Assembly: GCA_045595285.1 (NCBI GenBank) | Contig: JAZOAC010000165.1 | Coordinates: forward strand, 1 to 8,767 | DNA: 8,767 nucleotides | Reading direction: 5' to 3' | DNA from: UBA1731 sp045595285 | Lineage (GTDB): Bacteria; Verrucomicrobiota; Kiritimatiellia; RFP12; UBA1067 | Shown here: one piece after another, positions 1 through 7,591 of the stretch | Numbering within the stretch: the first letter of the stretch is position 1 | Layout of the letters: every line of letters begins with the position of its first letter | Program-made: the position numbers and the translations under genes | The notes under the pieces: generated by a model | What the model saw: only the letters and a program-made list of their open reading frames with translations | The model's database searches: none | Told to the model about the DNA's origin: nothing

Positions 1-2883
1 GAGAACACAGGTCCGCTCTTCTGGATGCACGGCACGGAGACGGAGGCGCAGCTCAGGGAGTATGTGGGACGCGTCGCCGAAAGCGGACAGGGCGTTCTTA
101 CGATCGAGTCGCGCCCGCACGTCGATTGGATGCGCGCGGGATGGTGGCGCGATGTGGATATCGTCCTCGACGAGTGCAGGAAGCGCGGAGTGAAGATGAT
201 GGTGTATGACGACTACTGGTGGCCGAGCCAGGGCATGGGCGGCAAGTACCCGATTCCGGAGAAGTTCCAGTGCCGCGACGTGAAGGGGACCGTCTATTGG
301 ATTCACGAGGCGCCGGAGAAGATGTCGAACGAAGTGGTGCGCATCGTCGTGAAGGAAATAGACAAGGGCGTGTTCCAGCCCGGATCCGACGGCGACAAGA
401 CGATCGTTTACACCTGGTTCACGTCCAATGGCGGCTATCGCCGCTGCTCCACCGTGAACGGACTTGACGAGGAGGCCGTGGATTGGTTCATCTCGCAGTA
501 CTACCAGCCGTATTACGACCGTTACAAGTCCGCATTCGACGACGGTACGATCCCCGGCTTCTTCTTTGACGAGCCGCAGTTCCGCTCATGGTGGGGCGAT
601 GCGCTTGCGAATGAGCTGAAAGCGCGCGGCGACGACGCGGGCGAACTCCTGACGGCGCTAAAGTTCAGGCTTGCCGATCCGGAGAATCAGTCTCGTGCTC
701 TCTTTCGTTACTATGACGCTCGCGCCGAAGTGTGGGGCCGTACGATGTACGGACGGCAAAGTGACTGGTGCCGCAAGCATGGCGTGTTCTCGAGCGGGCA
801 TTTCATCGAGCACGATACCTACTATTACAGCCCTGTCCACGCCGGGGGTAACGTGATGCAGCAGATGAAGTATGTGGAAGTTCCCGGTGTCGACCTCGTC
901 TGCCGCCAGTACTATCCCAACCAGCGCGAGAGCAGGCGGCACCAGATCGCTTTCGGACAGCTGCCGAAGTACGCCTCGTCGGTTGCGCACATCTATAACC
1001 TCCACAACGGCAAGAACTGGTGCGAGATCTTCGGCGCGTACGGACAGGACATCACGTATCCGCAGATGAAGTGGATGCTTAACTGGCACCAGTACCAGGG
1101 CTGCTACTACCTCATCCCGCACTCGTTCAACCCGCGCGCGCCGTACGACAGGGACTGTCCCCCGTACTTCTACAACGGCGGCAAGGAGCCGCGCTATCCG
1201 CTCTTCCGCGTGTGGGCCGACTACAACAACCGCTGCGCCCTGCTGCTTTCCGAGGGCGAGCACGTGTGCCATATCGCGCAGTGCATCCCCGGCGTGAGCT
1301 TCCACGTGGGCAAGACGATCCGCCCCGAGATGTTCGCGTTCGCGATCCAGGACGCGCAGCTCGACAGCGACTGGATGGGTTATGACGTGATTGAAACCGC
1401 CACCATCGGCAAGAACCCGCGCACGGGGCGTCCCGCGCTCCGCACGACGAACGGCAAGGAGTGGTACGACATCCTCACGCTCCCCGCGACGGAGTACGTG
1501 CCGTTCGCGGTACTCGAAAAGGCGCTCGCGTTTGCGAAGGCCGGCGGCGTGGTGATCAGCTACGGACTGCGTCCGATCAACACGCCCACGCGCGGAAAGG
1601 AGTCGTGGGAGGTGCGTAAGATTGTTTCGGAAATCTTCGCGCAGCCGACCGCGCTCTTCATCGAAGGCGAACCGGACGGCGCGGCGCTTCGTGCCGCGCT
1701 CGCGAAGAACTATCCTGGCACGGACCAGCCGCTCGCCGTGCGCGCGTTCGACTTCGAGGGGCTTCCCGCGCAGGACGGACGGATGCTCGCCGTGAACCAC
1801 TACGTGAAGGACGGCGCGGAAACGCTGTTCATCGCGAACCAGGACTTCAAGCGCCGCCGCGATCTTTCGCTCTGCGCCAAGTGGCCGGTCGACAAGGCCG
1901 AGCTGTGGGACCCGATGCAGGGCACGATCGAGAAGCCCGTTGTCGAAAACGGGCTCGTGAAGCTCGCACTCGAGCCGAACCAGGCGGTGTTTCTGGTGTG
2001 GCCGGTCACTGGGACAACGGGCATCTTGCCCGTTACGGTCTGGCAGAAGCTCGCCGATCCCCTGGGGGAAGCGGCGTCTCGCCGCTTCACGTCAACGGGC
2101 GTCTCGCCCGTTGCGGCGAACATGAAGGAGACGGTCACGCCCGTGGTCATCGAAGGCGCGAAGGAAGCGCCGGCCGCCGCGGCGCTGAACTACGCGAAGT
2201 GGATCTGGCATCCGGTCACCCCCAAGGCCCAGGGCAAGGTCACGTTCACCACGAAGATCGACGTGGCGGCCGCAGACGAAGCCGAGATCGTGTTCTCCTG
2301 CGACAACGAGGCGTACATCTACGTGAACGGCAGGGAAGTTGCGAAGCAGAAGACGGGCGCCGACAACAGCGGCTGGCGCCTGCCGACCAAGGCGAAATTC
2401 CGCCTCGACGCGGGCAGGAACGATATCAAGGTGCGCGCGGACAATGTGCAGCCGGGCAGGGCCGGGTTCGTATGCTCAATCAAGTGGGCCGCGGGCCAGA
2501 TCCTTTCAAACGGCCAGGCGTGGGATGTCTGCCGTGATGGAGAAGCCGCCGTCAAGCCGCTTGAGGTCTGCCAGTACGGACGGGGAGCATGGGGACGGCT
2601 CGGGGTAAAAACCAGATCTACGAGCAGTCCGTTCGCGGAGAGCGTGACGACTATGCTCGCGTTTACGCTGCCCGCGCTCAAGCCGGGCGAACGCGTGTAT
2701 TTCATCTGCGACGATGTGGCGGGCGAGAAGAGCGCGGCGGTTGCGGTAAACGGCGCCTTTGCGGGCGGCTTCATCGGAACTCCGTACCGTCTCGATGTCA
2801 CGAAGTCCGTCAAGGTTGGCGCGAACACGCTTGAGACAAAGCCGTTTAGCCTGAAAAACCCGCGTATCGTCGTAGTGAAGTGA
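1..2883 (+). CDS. Large multidomain glycoside hydrolase (clan GH-A / GH106-like), 5' end cut by window
   Basis: The frame is open from base 1, and the residues before the first ATG (position 25) continue a conserved-looking block, 'GPLFWMHGTETE', so the true start lies upstream and the ATG at 25 is internal. At least 960 residues are visible, numbered here from base 1. Residues 1 to about 440 resemble the barrel of large secreted glycosidases of the GH106/GH2-like type. They include 'ESRPHVDW', 'VYDDYWWPS', 'FFFDEPQF' (Glu191, candidate acid/base) and 'NWCEIFGAYG' (Glu342, candidate nucleophile), followed by 'MKWMLNWHQYQGCYYLIPHSF'. A middle region ends in a beta strand 'AVFLVWP' near residue 670. 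A low-complexity linker (about 671-725) carries palindromic repeats. Two beta-sandwich domains follow: about 730-840 ('WIWHP', 'DNEAYIYVNGREV', like the N-terminal sugar-binding domain of alpha-L-rhamnosidases) and about 845-960. It is the first gene of a four-gene run. The sugar specificity (rhamnose, galactose or other) cannot be decided by eye. The catalytic assignments are inferred from motif resemblance. Confidence 0.8.
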   Translation, partial: ENTGPLFWMHGTETEAQLREYVGRVAESGQGVLTIESRPHVDWMRAGWWRDVDIVLDECRKRGVKMMVYDDYWWPSQGMGGKYPIPEKFQCRDVKGTVYWIHEAPEKMSNEVVRIVVKEIDKGVFQPGSDGDKTIVYTWFTSNGGYRRCSTVNGLDEEAVDWFISQYYQPYYDRYKSAFDDGTIPGFFFDEPQFRSWWGDALANELKARGDDAGELLTALKFRLADPENQSRALFRYYDARAEVWGRTMYGRQSDWCRKHGVFSSGHFIEHDTYYYSPVHAGGNVMQQMKYVEVPGVDLVCRQYYPNQRESRRHQIAFGQLPKYASSVAHIYNLHNGKNWCEIFGAYGQDITYPQMKWMLNWHQYQGCYYLIPHSFNPRAPYDRDCPPYFYNGGKEPRYPLFRVWADYNNRCALLLSEGEHVCHIAQCIPGVSFHVGKTIRPEMFAFAIQDAQLDSDWMGYDVIETATIGKNPRTGRPALRTTNGKEWYDILTLPATEYVPFAVLEKALAFAKAGGVVISYGLRPINTPTRGKESWEVRKIVSEIFAQPTALFIEGEPDGAALRAALAKNYPGTDQPLAVRAFDFEGLPAQDGRMLAVNHYVKDGAETLFIANQDFKRRRDLSLCAKWPVDKAELWDPMQGTIEKPVVENGLVKLALEPNQAVFLVWPVTGTTGILPVTVWQKLADPLGEAASRRFTSTGVSPVAANMKETVTPVVIEGAKEAPAAAALNYAKWIWHPVTPKAQGKVTFTTKIDVAAADEAEIVFSCDNEAYIYVNGREVAKQKTGADNSGWRLPTKAKFRLDAGRNDIKVRADNVQPGRAGFVCSIKWAAGQILSNGQAWDVCRDGEAAVKPLEVCQYGRGAWGRLGVKTRSTSSPFAESVTTMLAFTLPALKPGERVYFICDDVAGEKSAAVAVNGAFAGGFIGTPYRLDVTKSVKVGANTLETKPFSLKNPRIVVVK
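2016..2113. repeat. Cluster of three short palindromes with identical TCT loops, inside the glycosidase gene
   Basis: Three near-perfect hairpins lie within 98 bp. At 2016-2034, arms AACGGGCA/TGCCCGTT surround TCT. At 2068-2088, arms GAAGCGGCG/CGCCGCTTC surround TCT. At 2093-2113, arms CAACGGGCG/CGCCCGTTG surround TCT. The first and third are close relatives, 78 bp apart, and are read in the same codon phase as TGILPV and TGVSPV. The middle one reads EAASRRF. The reading frame stays open throughout, and the cluster falls in the linker between the middle domain and the C-terminal sugar-binding-like domain. Short palindromes of this look are, to my recollection, dispersed in planctomycete and verrucomicrobial genomes. 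That makes this a probable REP-like element tolerated in a linker. Confidence 0.8.
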
Positions 2884-2924
2884 GAAAGCTGATGTGATTT
2901 TCTTAACATCTTCAACTAACCAAC

Positions 2925-2931
2925 GAAAGGA
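2925..2931 (+). promoter_or_regulatory. Ribosome binding site that decides the start of the beta-strand repeat protein
   Basis: The purine-rich GAAAGGA lies 10 nt before the ATG at 2942. It favours that ATG over the in-frame GTG at 2894, which has no good ribosome site and would put 16 residues ahead of the signal peptide. The rest of the 58-nt gap after the glycosidase shows no convincing terminator or promoter, so read-through is likely. Confidence 0.65.
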
Positions 2932-2941
2932 CAGTGAACCC

Positions 2942-4813
2942 ATGAATGCAAAAATGATTCTCTCCGCCGTGATGGCGGTTGCGGCAGGTGCGGGCATCCC
3001 GGCGTTCGCCGATACTGAGGCATACACGTTGGGCGACACCTCTCTTGCCAACGGCAAGATTACGTTCGCGTATGACGACTCTGGCAAGATCACTGAGTTG
3101 AGCATGAAGCCGGACTACGGCGAGACGCTGACTTTGACAGGTGATACGCTGTCCTTTGCCGCCGGTGCGCAGATCGTCGGCGCGCGCAATGGTGAAGCAT
3201 GCATTGCCAATGCGATTACAGCTGACGGAGTAGTCAATTTTGGCCCGGCACGGCAGAACTTTACATATTCGGGCGACTTCCTGCCCTCCAATGTTGTCAA
3301 CGCGGTTGTCGTTGCCGCGAACACTTCCATTGAGGACATCGAGATCGTTTCAGCCAGATATGCCGGCACCGGTGGCACCATTAACGGATTTCCCAAGGAC
3401 GTTGATTTTCATCCGCACCATGTCAACTTGTCAGGTGGGAAGCTGACAGCCCAATTGACGTATTCCAATTCCTCTACAATGACACGGTGCGTCAAGATCG
3501 AGCTTTGGCAGAGCGGGACCGATGTCGTATGTCGCGCCGTCTATGCCGCCTATATCGAATCGGCGGACGAGGACAACGACTTCGACAAGTATGCCAAATC
3601 GAGGAACTGGCGCATGGCTACCAAGGAAAGCGTCGCACTACATGTGGCCAATAATAATACTAGGTTTAATGGCTATGGCTTTGATACGCTTGTTCTTCGC
3701 ACAAAAACGGCTGGCGTGATGTTTCTGGTAAACGGCACGATGAACGTGCCTGCCGTTGCAGGCAACGATGTCGCCGTCACTTTCAGGGCGGCGTCTGCAA
3801 CGGCGACGGTCAATGTGAAGACGGCGAATACAATGACGGACAGCGCATACATCATCATTGGCGATGCAGATCATGTGATGAAATTCTACGCCCAACACTC
3901 TGCGTCCCCATATTATCCGCTTCCTGCCGGAATGACGGATGTATATGGCGAAGGGACGGAATTGCATATTTACGGCTACAACAAGATGGGCAACGGCACG
4001 AGCGATGGCGATGCCGAAATCACGATGCACCCCGGCACCGTGCTTTATGCCGATAACAACACCCATGCGTTCAAGCGAAGCAAGCAAGTCGTCACGCTGG
4101 ATGCGGCAAACTTCACGGCCAACAAAACTACGTATGTGCCGAAGGACATGACGATGGCGAATGCCTCAACCGTGTTCGGCACGGCCACGCTTTCTGCCGT
4201 GTATGACACCGACCAGACTCTGAGGGTGACTGGCGTGGGCTCTGGCATTTTCGAGGCGAATGTCACACTGTATGGAAAAGATGTTTCGAAGCGATGGACG
4301 ATTGACGTTGAAGACACCGTCGTGGACGGCGTGGACTTCACGATGAACGGCAACATAACGCCGGATTCTTCTCACAATAAGGCGGCGATTGTGAAGACGG
4401 GCTCGGGAACGATGCTTATGAATGGAACGATGAGCTATACGGTCAGCCCTACGGAGATCGTCGCGGGAGAGCTTCGCCTTGGCAAGTCCGGCGCGACGGT
4501 TGCCGACTCGTCGTTCTCGCTTCAGGGCGGAACGCTTGGACTCGCGGCGGGTGCTGCTAACACAGTGGGCAACGTAACGCTCACGGCGTCCTCAGCGATC
4601 ACGGTCGGCAACGGCGCGACGCTCATTATGGCGTCGCTGACGGTGCCGGATGGCGCAACGCTCGCGCTCACAGGCGATGTGCTGGGCAAGGTGAAGGTAT
4701 CCGAGACGCTCGATGCCGACACTCTTTCCCGCGTCACCGTGAACGGAAAGCGGGCGTACCAGGCGGCAGACGGCTATTTCAGACTTAGAGGGCTTATTAT
4801 ATCTTTCCACTAA
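2942..4813 (+). CDS. Secreted beta-strand-rich protein with an autotransporter-associated repeat
   Basis: The protein has 623 residues from the ATG at 2942. The first 22 residues form a signal peptide (MNAKMILSAVMAVAAGAGIPAFA, probable cleavage after AFA). The mature part is rich in Gly, Thr, Val, Asp and alternating beta-strand patterns and is likely a beta-helix or beta-sandwich stack. Around residues 480-520 'VKTGSGTMLMNGTMSYTVSPTEIVAGELRLGKSG' type sequence matches the autotransporter-associated beta-strand repeat pattern (TGxGxLxLxG... VxxGxLxLG). It is followed by 'LQGGTLGLAAG' and 'VPDGATLALTGDV' strands. I see no outer-membrane autotransporter barrel, PEP-CTERM or other anchor; the protein ends in 'YFRLRGLIISFH'. 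In this bacterial group such proteins are abundant and of unknown role; surface adhesion or substrate binding is a guess. It lies 58 nt after the glycosidase and 10 nt before the metallophosphoesterase, suggesting co-transcription. The central part is visibly less GC-rich than the glycosidase gene. Confidence 0.8.
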   Translation: MNAKMILSAVMAVAAGAGIPAFADTEAYTLGDTSLANGKITFAYDDSGKITELSMKPDYGETLTLTGDTLSFAAGAQIVGARNGEACIANAITADGVVNFGPARQNFTYSGDFLPSNVVNAVVVAANTSIEDIEIVSARYAGTGGTINGFPKDVDFHPHHVNLSGGKLTAQLTYSNSSTMTRCVKIELWQSGTDVVCRAVYAAYIESADEDNDFDKYAKSRNWRMATKESVALHVANNNTRFNGYGFDTLVLRTKTAGVMFLVNGTMNVPAVAGNDVAVTFRAASATATVNVKTANTMTDSAYIIIGDADHVMKFYAQHSASPYYPLPAGMTDVYGEGTELHIYGYNKMGNGTSDGDAEITMHPGTVLYADNNTHAFKRSKQVVTLDAANFTANKTTYVPKDMTMANASTVFGTATLSAVYDTDQTLRVTGVGSGIFEANVTLYGKDVSKRWTIDVEDTVVDGVDFTMNGNITPDSSHNKAAIVKTGSGTMLMNGTMSYTVSPTEIVAGELRLGKSGATVADSSFSLQGGTLGLAAGAANTVGNVTLTASSAITVGNGATLIMASLTVPDGATLALTGDVLGKVKVSETLDADTLSRVTVNGKRAYQAADGYFRLRGLIISFH

Positions 4814-4817
4814 GGAG
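4812..4817 (+). promoter_or_regulatory. Strong ribosome binding site of the metallophosphoesterase gene
   Basis: AAGGAG overlaps the TAA stop codon of the preceding gene and sits 6 nt before the ATG at 4824. This supports that start and suggests translation linked to the upstream gene. Confidence 0.8.
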
Positions 4818-4823
4818 AAAGGC

Positions 4824-6131
4824 ATGACGTCAGTAGTTTCGAGAAGGGAATTTCTGGGCGGCATGGTCGCCGCTACGGGCGCGGTGGGGACACCGCGCCC
4901 TGCCGTTGCGGACGCGGATGAGACGAAGCCTGTCTCTCCGCTGATCGCTTCCGCGCCGGTGCTGCAGAACGCCGCCGAGACGACGATGGGCGTTGCGTTT
5001 GCCGTCTCCGCCGACGCAAGCGGGTGGGTTGAGATTTCGCGTTCGCCGGATATGAGCGGTGCGAGGCGAGTCTATTCCGGCGGACTCGGCATGATGGAGG
5101 TGAACGACAAAATTGCGCAGATACTCGTGCGCGGCCTCCGCCCTGCGACGCGCTACTGGTATCGTGTCGGCGCGGACCGCATCAATTACCAGGGCGGCTA
5201 CAGGATGAAGAACCTCGGAAGCGAAACGGATCCGAAGGTTCACTCATTCACGACACTCGGTGCAGAGTTGAATGGGTCGTTCTGTATCATCAATGACACG
5301 CACGAGCGCAGGGATGCGCTCAAGTTCACGCTCTCCAAACTCGCTGAGCTGAATCCATCTGTCGTCATCTGGAACGGGGATGTCATCAACAAGGCTGAAG
5401 ATATGCAGCGTGCAATGAACGCATTCATCCACACGCACGAGGATTTTCCTGAATATGCCGCCGACACGCCTTTCATGTTCCTGAACGGAAACCACGACTT
5501 TCGCGGTCGCTTTGCGCGACATCTGGAGCGTGTGTGGATGTTTCGCGACCATGCAGAGCGCAGCGGGCGATTTTCGGAACTGGGACGCAACTTCGTGCAG
5601 CGGCTTGGCGACATTGCGCTCATCGGACTTGACACTGGAGAGGATAAGCCTGATGACTATCCTGCCTTCGCAGGCATCTTCCAGATGGAGCGGTACCGCG
5701 ATTTGCAGACGGAATGGCTCGCAGAGGAGATTGAGAGGCCTGCGGTTAAAACTGCAAAATTCAAAGTCGTGATTTGCCACCTTCCGCTGTTTCACGCGAG
5801 GGCCGACGATCCGGATATTCCTGCCGGTGACGGACCGATAGGAGGACGCTGCGCGGCTTGGTCGCGTCCATGTGCGAAGCGTTGGCTGCCCATTCTGGAG
5901 AAAGCAGGTGTCGATCTCGTTGTCGTGGGCCACCGCCATTCATTCCATGTTGACGAGACGACGACGGGACGGACGTGGATGCAGATTGTCGGCGGCGGGT
6001 GCGATCCCGATCCGAAGAACAGCAAAGGATTCCCTTCCGTGGTCGAAGGTCGTGTCGTAGATGGTCGGCTTGCCGTCCGTGTCCACAACTGCACAGCGGA
6101 CAAGATTGTAATGGAAAAGGAATTTGGTTGA
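4824..6131 (+). CDS. Tat-exported metallophosphoesterase with N-terminal Fn3-like domain (purple acid phosphatase-like)
   Basis: The protein has 435 residues. The N-terminus carries a twin-arginine signal, SRREFLGG (residues 6-13), followed by a small hydrophobic stretch and a likely cleavage near residue 30, so the folded protein is exported. Residues about 38-145 resemble the fibronectin-like domain found before purple acid phosphatase catalytic domains ('LRPATRYWYRVG'). The calcineurin-like metal-binding motifs are complete and in order: Asp158-x-His160 (NDTH), Asp186 (NGD), Asn223-His224-Asp225 (GNHD), His319 (ICHLPLFH) and His370-x-His372 (GHRH). It should therefore be an active two-metal phosphomonoesterase or phosphodiesterase. 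The substrate is unknown; in this setting a phosphorylated glycan or released phosphate ester is plausible but is inference. It starts 10 nt after the beta-strand protein, and its stop is 1 nt before the next ATG. Confidence 0.9.
   Translation: MTSVVSRREFLGGMVAATGAVGTPRPAVADADETKPVSPLIASAPVLQNAAETTMGVAFAVSADASGWVEISRSPDMSGARRVYSGGLGMMEVNDKIAQILVRGLRPATRYWYRVGADRINYQGGYRMKNLGSETDPKVHSFTTLGAELNGSFCIINDTHERRDALKFTLSKLAELNPSVVIWNGDVINKAEDMQRAMNAFIHTHEDFPEYAADTPFMFLNGNHDFRGRFARHLERVWMFRDHAERSGRFSELGRNFVQRLGDIALIGLDTGEDKPDDYPAFAGIFQMERYRDLQTEWLAEEIERPAVKTAKFKVVICHLPLFHARADDPDIPAGDGPIGGRCAAWSRPCAKRWLPILEKAGVDLVVVGHRHSFHVDETTTGRTWMQIVGGGCDPDPKNSKGFPSVVEGRVVDGRLAVRVHNCTADKIVMEKEFG
6117..6121 (+). promoter_or_regulatory. 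Ribosome binding site that decides the start of the beta-propeller glycosidase
   Basis: AAGGA lies within the last codons of the metallophosphoesterase, 11 nt before the ATG at 6133. The alternative TTG at 6124 is only 2 nt from this site and overlaps the upstream gene, so the ATG is preferred. The two genes are then separated by a single base, which favours coupled translation. Confidence 0.55.
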
Positions 6132-6132
6132 A

Positions 6133-7176
6133 ATGATACGACAAGCGGCTGTACTTGCAGTTGCAGTGATGGCATCGATTGCGAATGCGTCGTGGCTCTG
6201 CCGCGACATCCGGTTTTCGCCGCTGCCGCAAGGGACGATGCTCTATGGCGATCCTGTCCGCAAGTTGGACGGCAAGCCGTTTGCGAAAGACCCGACGGTC
6301 ATACGCCACGATGGACGCTACCTGATGTACTACAGCGCGTCGGGGATGAACGAAAGTACCGAGGACGGCCTCGTTCCCGGCGCGAAGATGGGAAACTGGT
6401 GCTGTGCAATCGCGGAATCCAAGGACCTTGTCCATTGGCGTCGTGTAGGCGATCTTGTCGTTGACGGCGCACCGTTTAAGGACGGCTGGATTGCGCCGTG
6501 CGTCAAGAAACTTGACGGCAAGATCCATCTCTTTGCGCAGTATCCGCGACCGGGATCGGAGAACCTGAATCCGCTGATGCGCCACGCATTGTGGCATGCA
6601 ACAAGCGACGACGGTATACATTTCAAGTTTGCCGTCGGCAATCCGATCTTTGCGCCGAAGAATGCATGGAGCAATGGACGCGCAATAGATGCAGATGTCT
6701 GGCGTTCCGGCAATTCTCTTATCCTGGCATACGCTTCGCGTGACAAGGCGACCGAAGAACGCCAAATCATCGGCCTCGCATCCGCACCGTTCGGTTCGGA
6801 CTATGGAGCGGACAAATGGCGCGACCTTTCTCTGTCGGCACCGCTTCTGGAGCCGAAACTGCCATGGGAGATGAATTGCGCTGAGGCGGCGAGCGTAGTC
6901 AAGCACAAGGGTATCTGGTATATGTTCTATGCGGGGGCGTACAACCATGAGCGACAGCAGATTGGCCTTGCATGGTCGGCTGACGGCGTGAATTTCACGC
7001 GTTGGCGCGATACGCCGGTTTTGCCGCATGGTGCGGAAGGGTCGTGGAACGCATGGGAATCGGGGCATCCCGGCGTGTTCGAAGACGACGGGCAGATTTA
7101 TCTTTTCTACCAGGGCAAGGCGACGCTGACCGGAGGTTACCGCCTTTCATGCCTTAAGGTCGAGTTTGTGGAGTAA
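6133..7176 (+). CDS. Secreted five-bladed beta-propeller glycoside hydrolase (GH43/GH32/GH117-like)
   Basis: The protein has 347 residues from the ATG at 6133. A short signal peptide (MIRQAAVLAVAVMASIANAS) is likely cut after ANA. The body shows repeated propeller-blade signatures: 'KDPTVIRHDGRYLMYYSAS' (Asp53, candidate base), 'AESKDLVHWRRVG', 'GWIAPCVKKLDGKIHLF', 'RAIDADVW' (Asp186/Asp188, candidate transition-state stabiliser), 'EMNCAEAASVVKHKGIWYMFYAG' (Glu251, candidate acid) and 'GHPGVFEDDGQIYLFYQG'. Three spaced acids on a five-bladed propeller are the established pattern of the GH43/GH32/GH68/GH117/GH130 folds. The exact family and substrate (arabinose, fucose-like, anhydro-galactose or fructose linkage) cannot be set by eye; the catalytic residues are inferred from position. 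It closes the four-gene run and would act outside the cytoplasm beside the large glycosidase. Confidence 0.83.
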   Translation: MIRQAAVLAVAVMASIANASWLCRDIRFSPLPQGTMLYGDPVRKLDGKPFAKDPTVIRHDGRYLMYYSASGMNESTEDGLVPGAKMGNWCCAIAESKDLVHWRRVGDLVVDGAPFKDGWIAPCVKKLDGKIHLFAQYPRPGSENLNPLMRHALWHATSDDGIHFKFAVGNPIFAPKNAWSNGRAIDADVWRSGNSLILAYASRDKATEERQIIGLASAPFGSDYGADKWRDLSLSAPLLEPKLPWEMNCAEAASVVKHKGIWYMFYAGAYNHERQQIGLAWSADGVNFTRWRDTPVLPHGAEGSWNAWESGHPGVFEDDGQIYLFYQGKATLTGGYRLSCLKVEFVE

Positions 7177-7180
7177 GGCG

Positions 7181-7297
7181 GTGGCAGAGGCGTTCGATAC
7201 GTTCGGAAAGAGCGCGGGCAAGCGCATTTTGAAGAGCGGTGTTCAGCGTGTGAAAATTCCGAAGGGCGGTTATCTCGTCATTAATAATAGCAAATGA
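7181..7297 (+). pseudogene. 38-codon remnant or small ORF resembling an enzyme C-terminus
   Basis: Starting from GTG at 7181 the frame reads 'VAEAFDTFGKSAGKRILKSGVQRVKIPKGGYLVINNSK' and ends at TGA 7295-7297. The final part ('VKIPKGGYLVI') looks like the last beta strand of a carbohydrate-active enzyme. The frame is open back to a stop at 7127-7129, inside the propeller glycosidase gene, so no longer upstream body survives. GGAG at 7170-7173 lies 7 nt before the GTG, so translation as a tiny peptide coupled to the upstream gene is possible. I favour a gene tail left by a deletion or rearrangement. Confidence 0.4.
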
Positions 7298-7344
7298 TAT
7301 GATGAGGTGACGAGAAAATTTCTTGAAAACATCCAGGTGTCCAG

Positions 7345-7566
7345 ATGTCGATTATGAAGAATAATACAATGCAATTTGCCGTCTGTGCGGTATTCGCGCT
7401 CGCCGCGGGCGCAACGATTTCAGCTGCCGAACTCAAGCACCGTTGGAGCTTCAACGGCGACTACTCCGACTCGGTTGGCGGGGCGGATGCGGTGAAGTGC
7501 GGCACATACGTGTCGCTCTACGGCGGCAGGGTGGACGGCAAGGCGACGGTCGTGTTTGCCGAGTGA
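7345..7566 (+). pseudogene. Truncated LamG-type secreted protein, first copy
   Basis: This is 73 codons from ATG 7345 (an alternative ATG is at 7354). It has a signal peptide ('FAVCAVFALAAGATISAA', cleavage before ELKHRW) and the opening of a LamG/concanavalin-like domain: 'ELKHRWSFNGDYSDSVGGADAVKCGTYVSLYGGRV'. The same block occurs in the second copy at 8508. After 'GGRV' the two diverge completely: this copy reads 'DGKATVVFAE' and stops, where the other continues 'HMGYGACSHGTGYVDLGTNML'. A LamG domain normally needs about 150-200 residues, so this copy cannot fold as one. The ending may be the original C-terminus brought next to the N-terminus by an internal deletion. A weak AGGTG precedes the ATG; a better-looking GAGG at 7304 is too far away. 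Whether it is expressed is unknown. Confidence 0.65.
7441..7532 (+). repeat. Direct repeat, left copy (LamG start block)
   Basis: This 92-bp stretch matches 8601-8692 in the same orientation with 5 mismatches by eye (about 95% identity). Similarity fades gradually upstream through the signal peptide region (roughly 65% over 7401-7440) and stops abruptly after 7532. The distance between the copies is 1160 bp, and the acetyltransferase/antitoxin pair lies between them. Confidence 0.85.
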
Positions 7567-7591
7567 AACTACTATGTACGGTGCGGGAGAG

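Noticed and set aside
658..1800. 380-codon minus-strand open frame inside the large glycosidase
   Set aside because: It is an antisense shadow: rich in Arg, Val and His with no recognisable motif, while the plus strand encodes clear glycosidase motifs.
1881..2537. 218-codon plus-strand frame overlapping the glycosidase C-terminal part
   Set aside because: It is the +1 shadow of the real frame, dominated by Arg, Gly and Ala; it does not suggest a frameshift because the main frame is intact through the whole region.
5761..7068. 435-codon open frame on the minus strand opposite the phosphoesterase end and the propeller glycosidase
   Set aside because: It spans two well-supported genes on the other strand, has a composition rich in Arg/Cys/His typical of antisense frames in GC-rich DNA, and shows no domain pattern.
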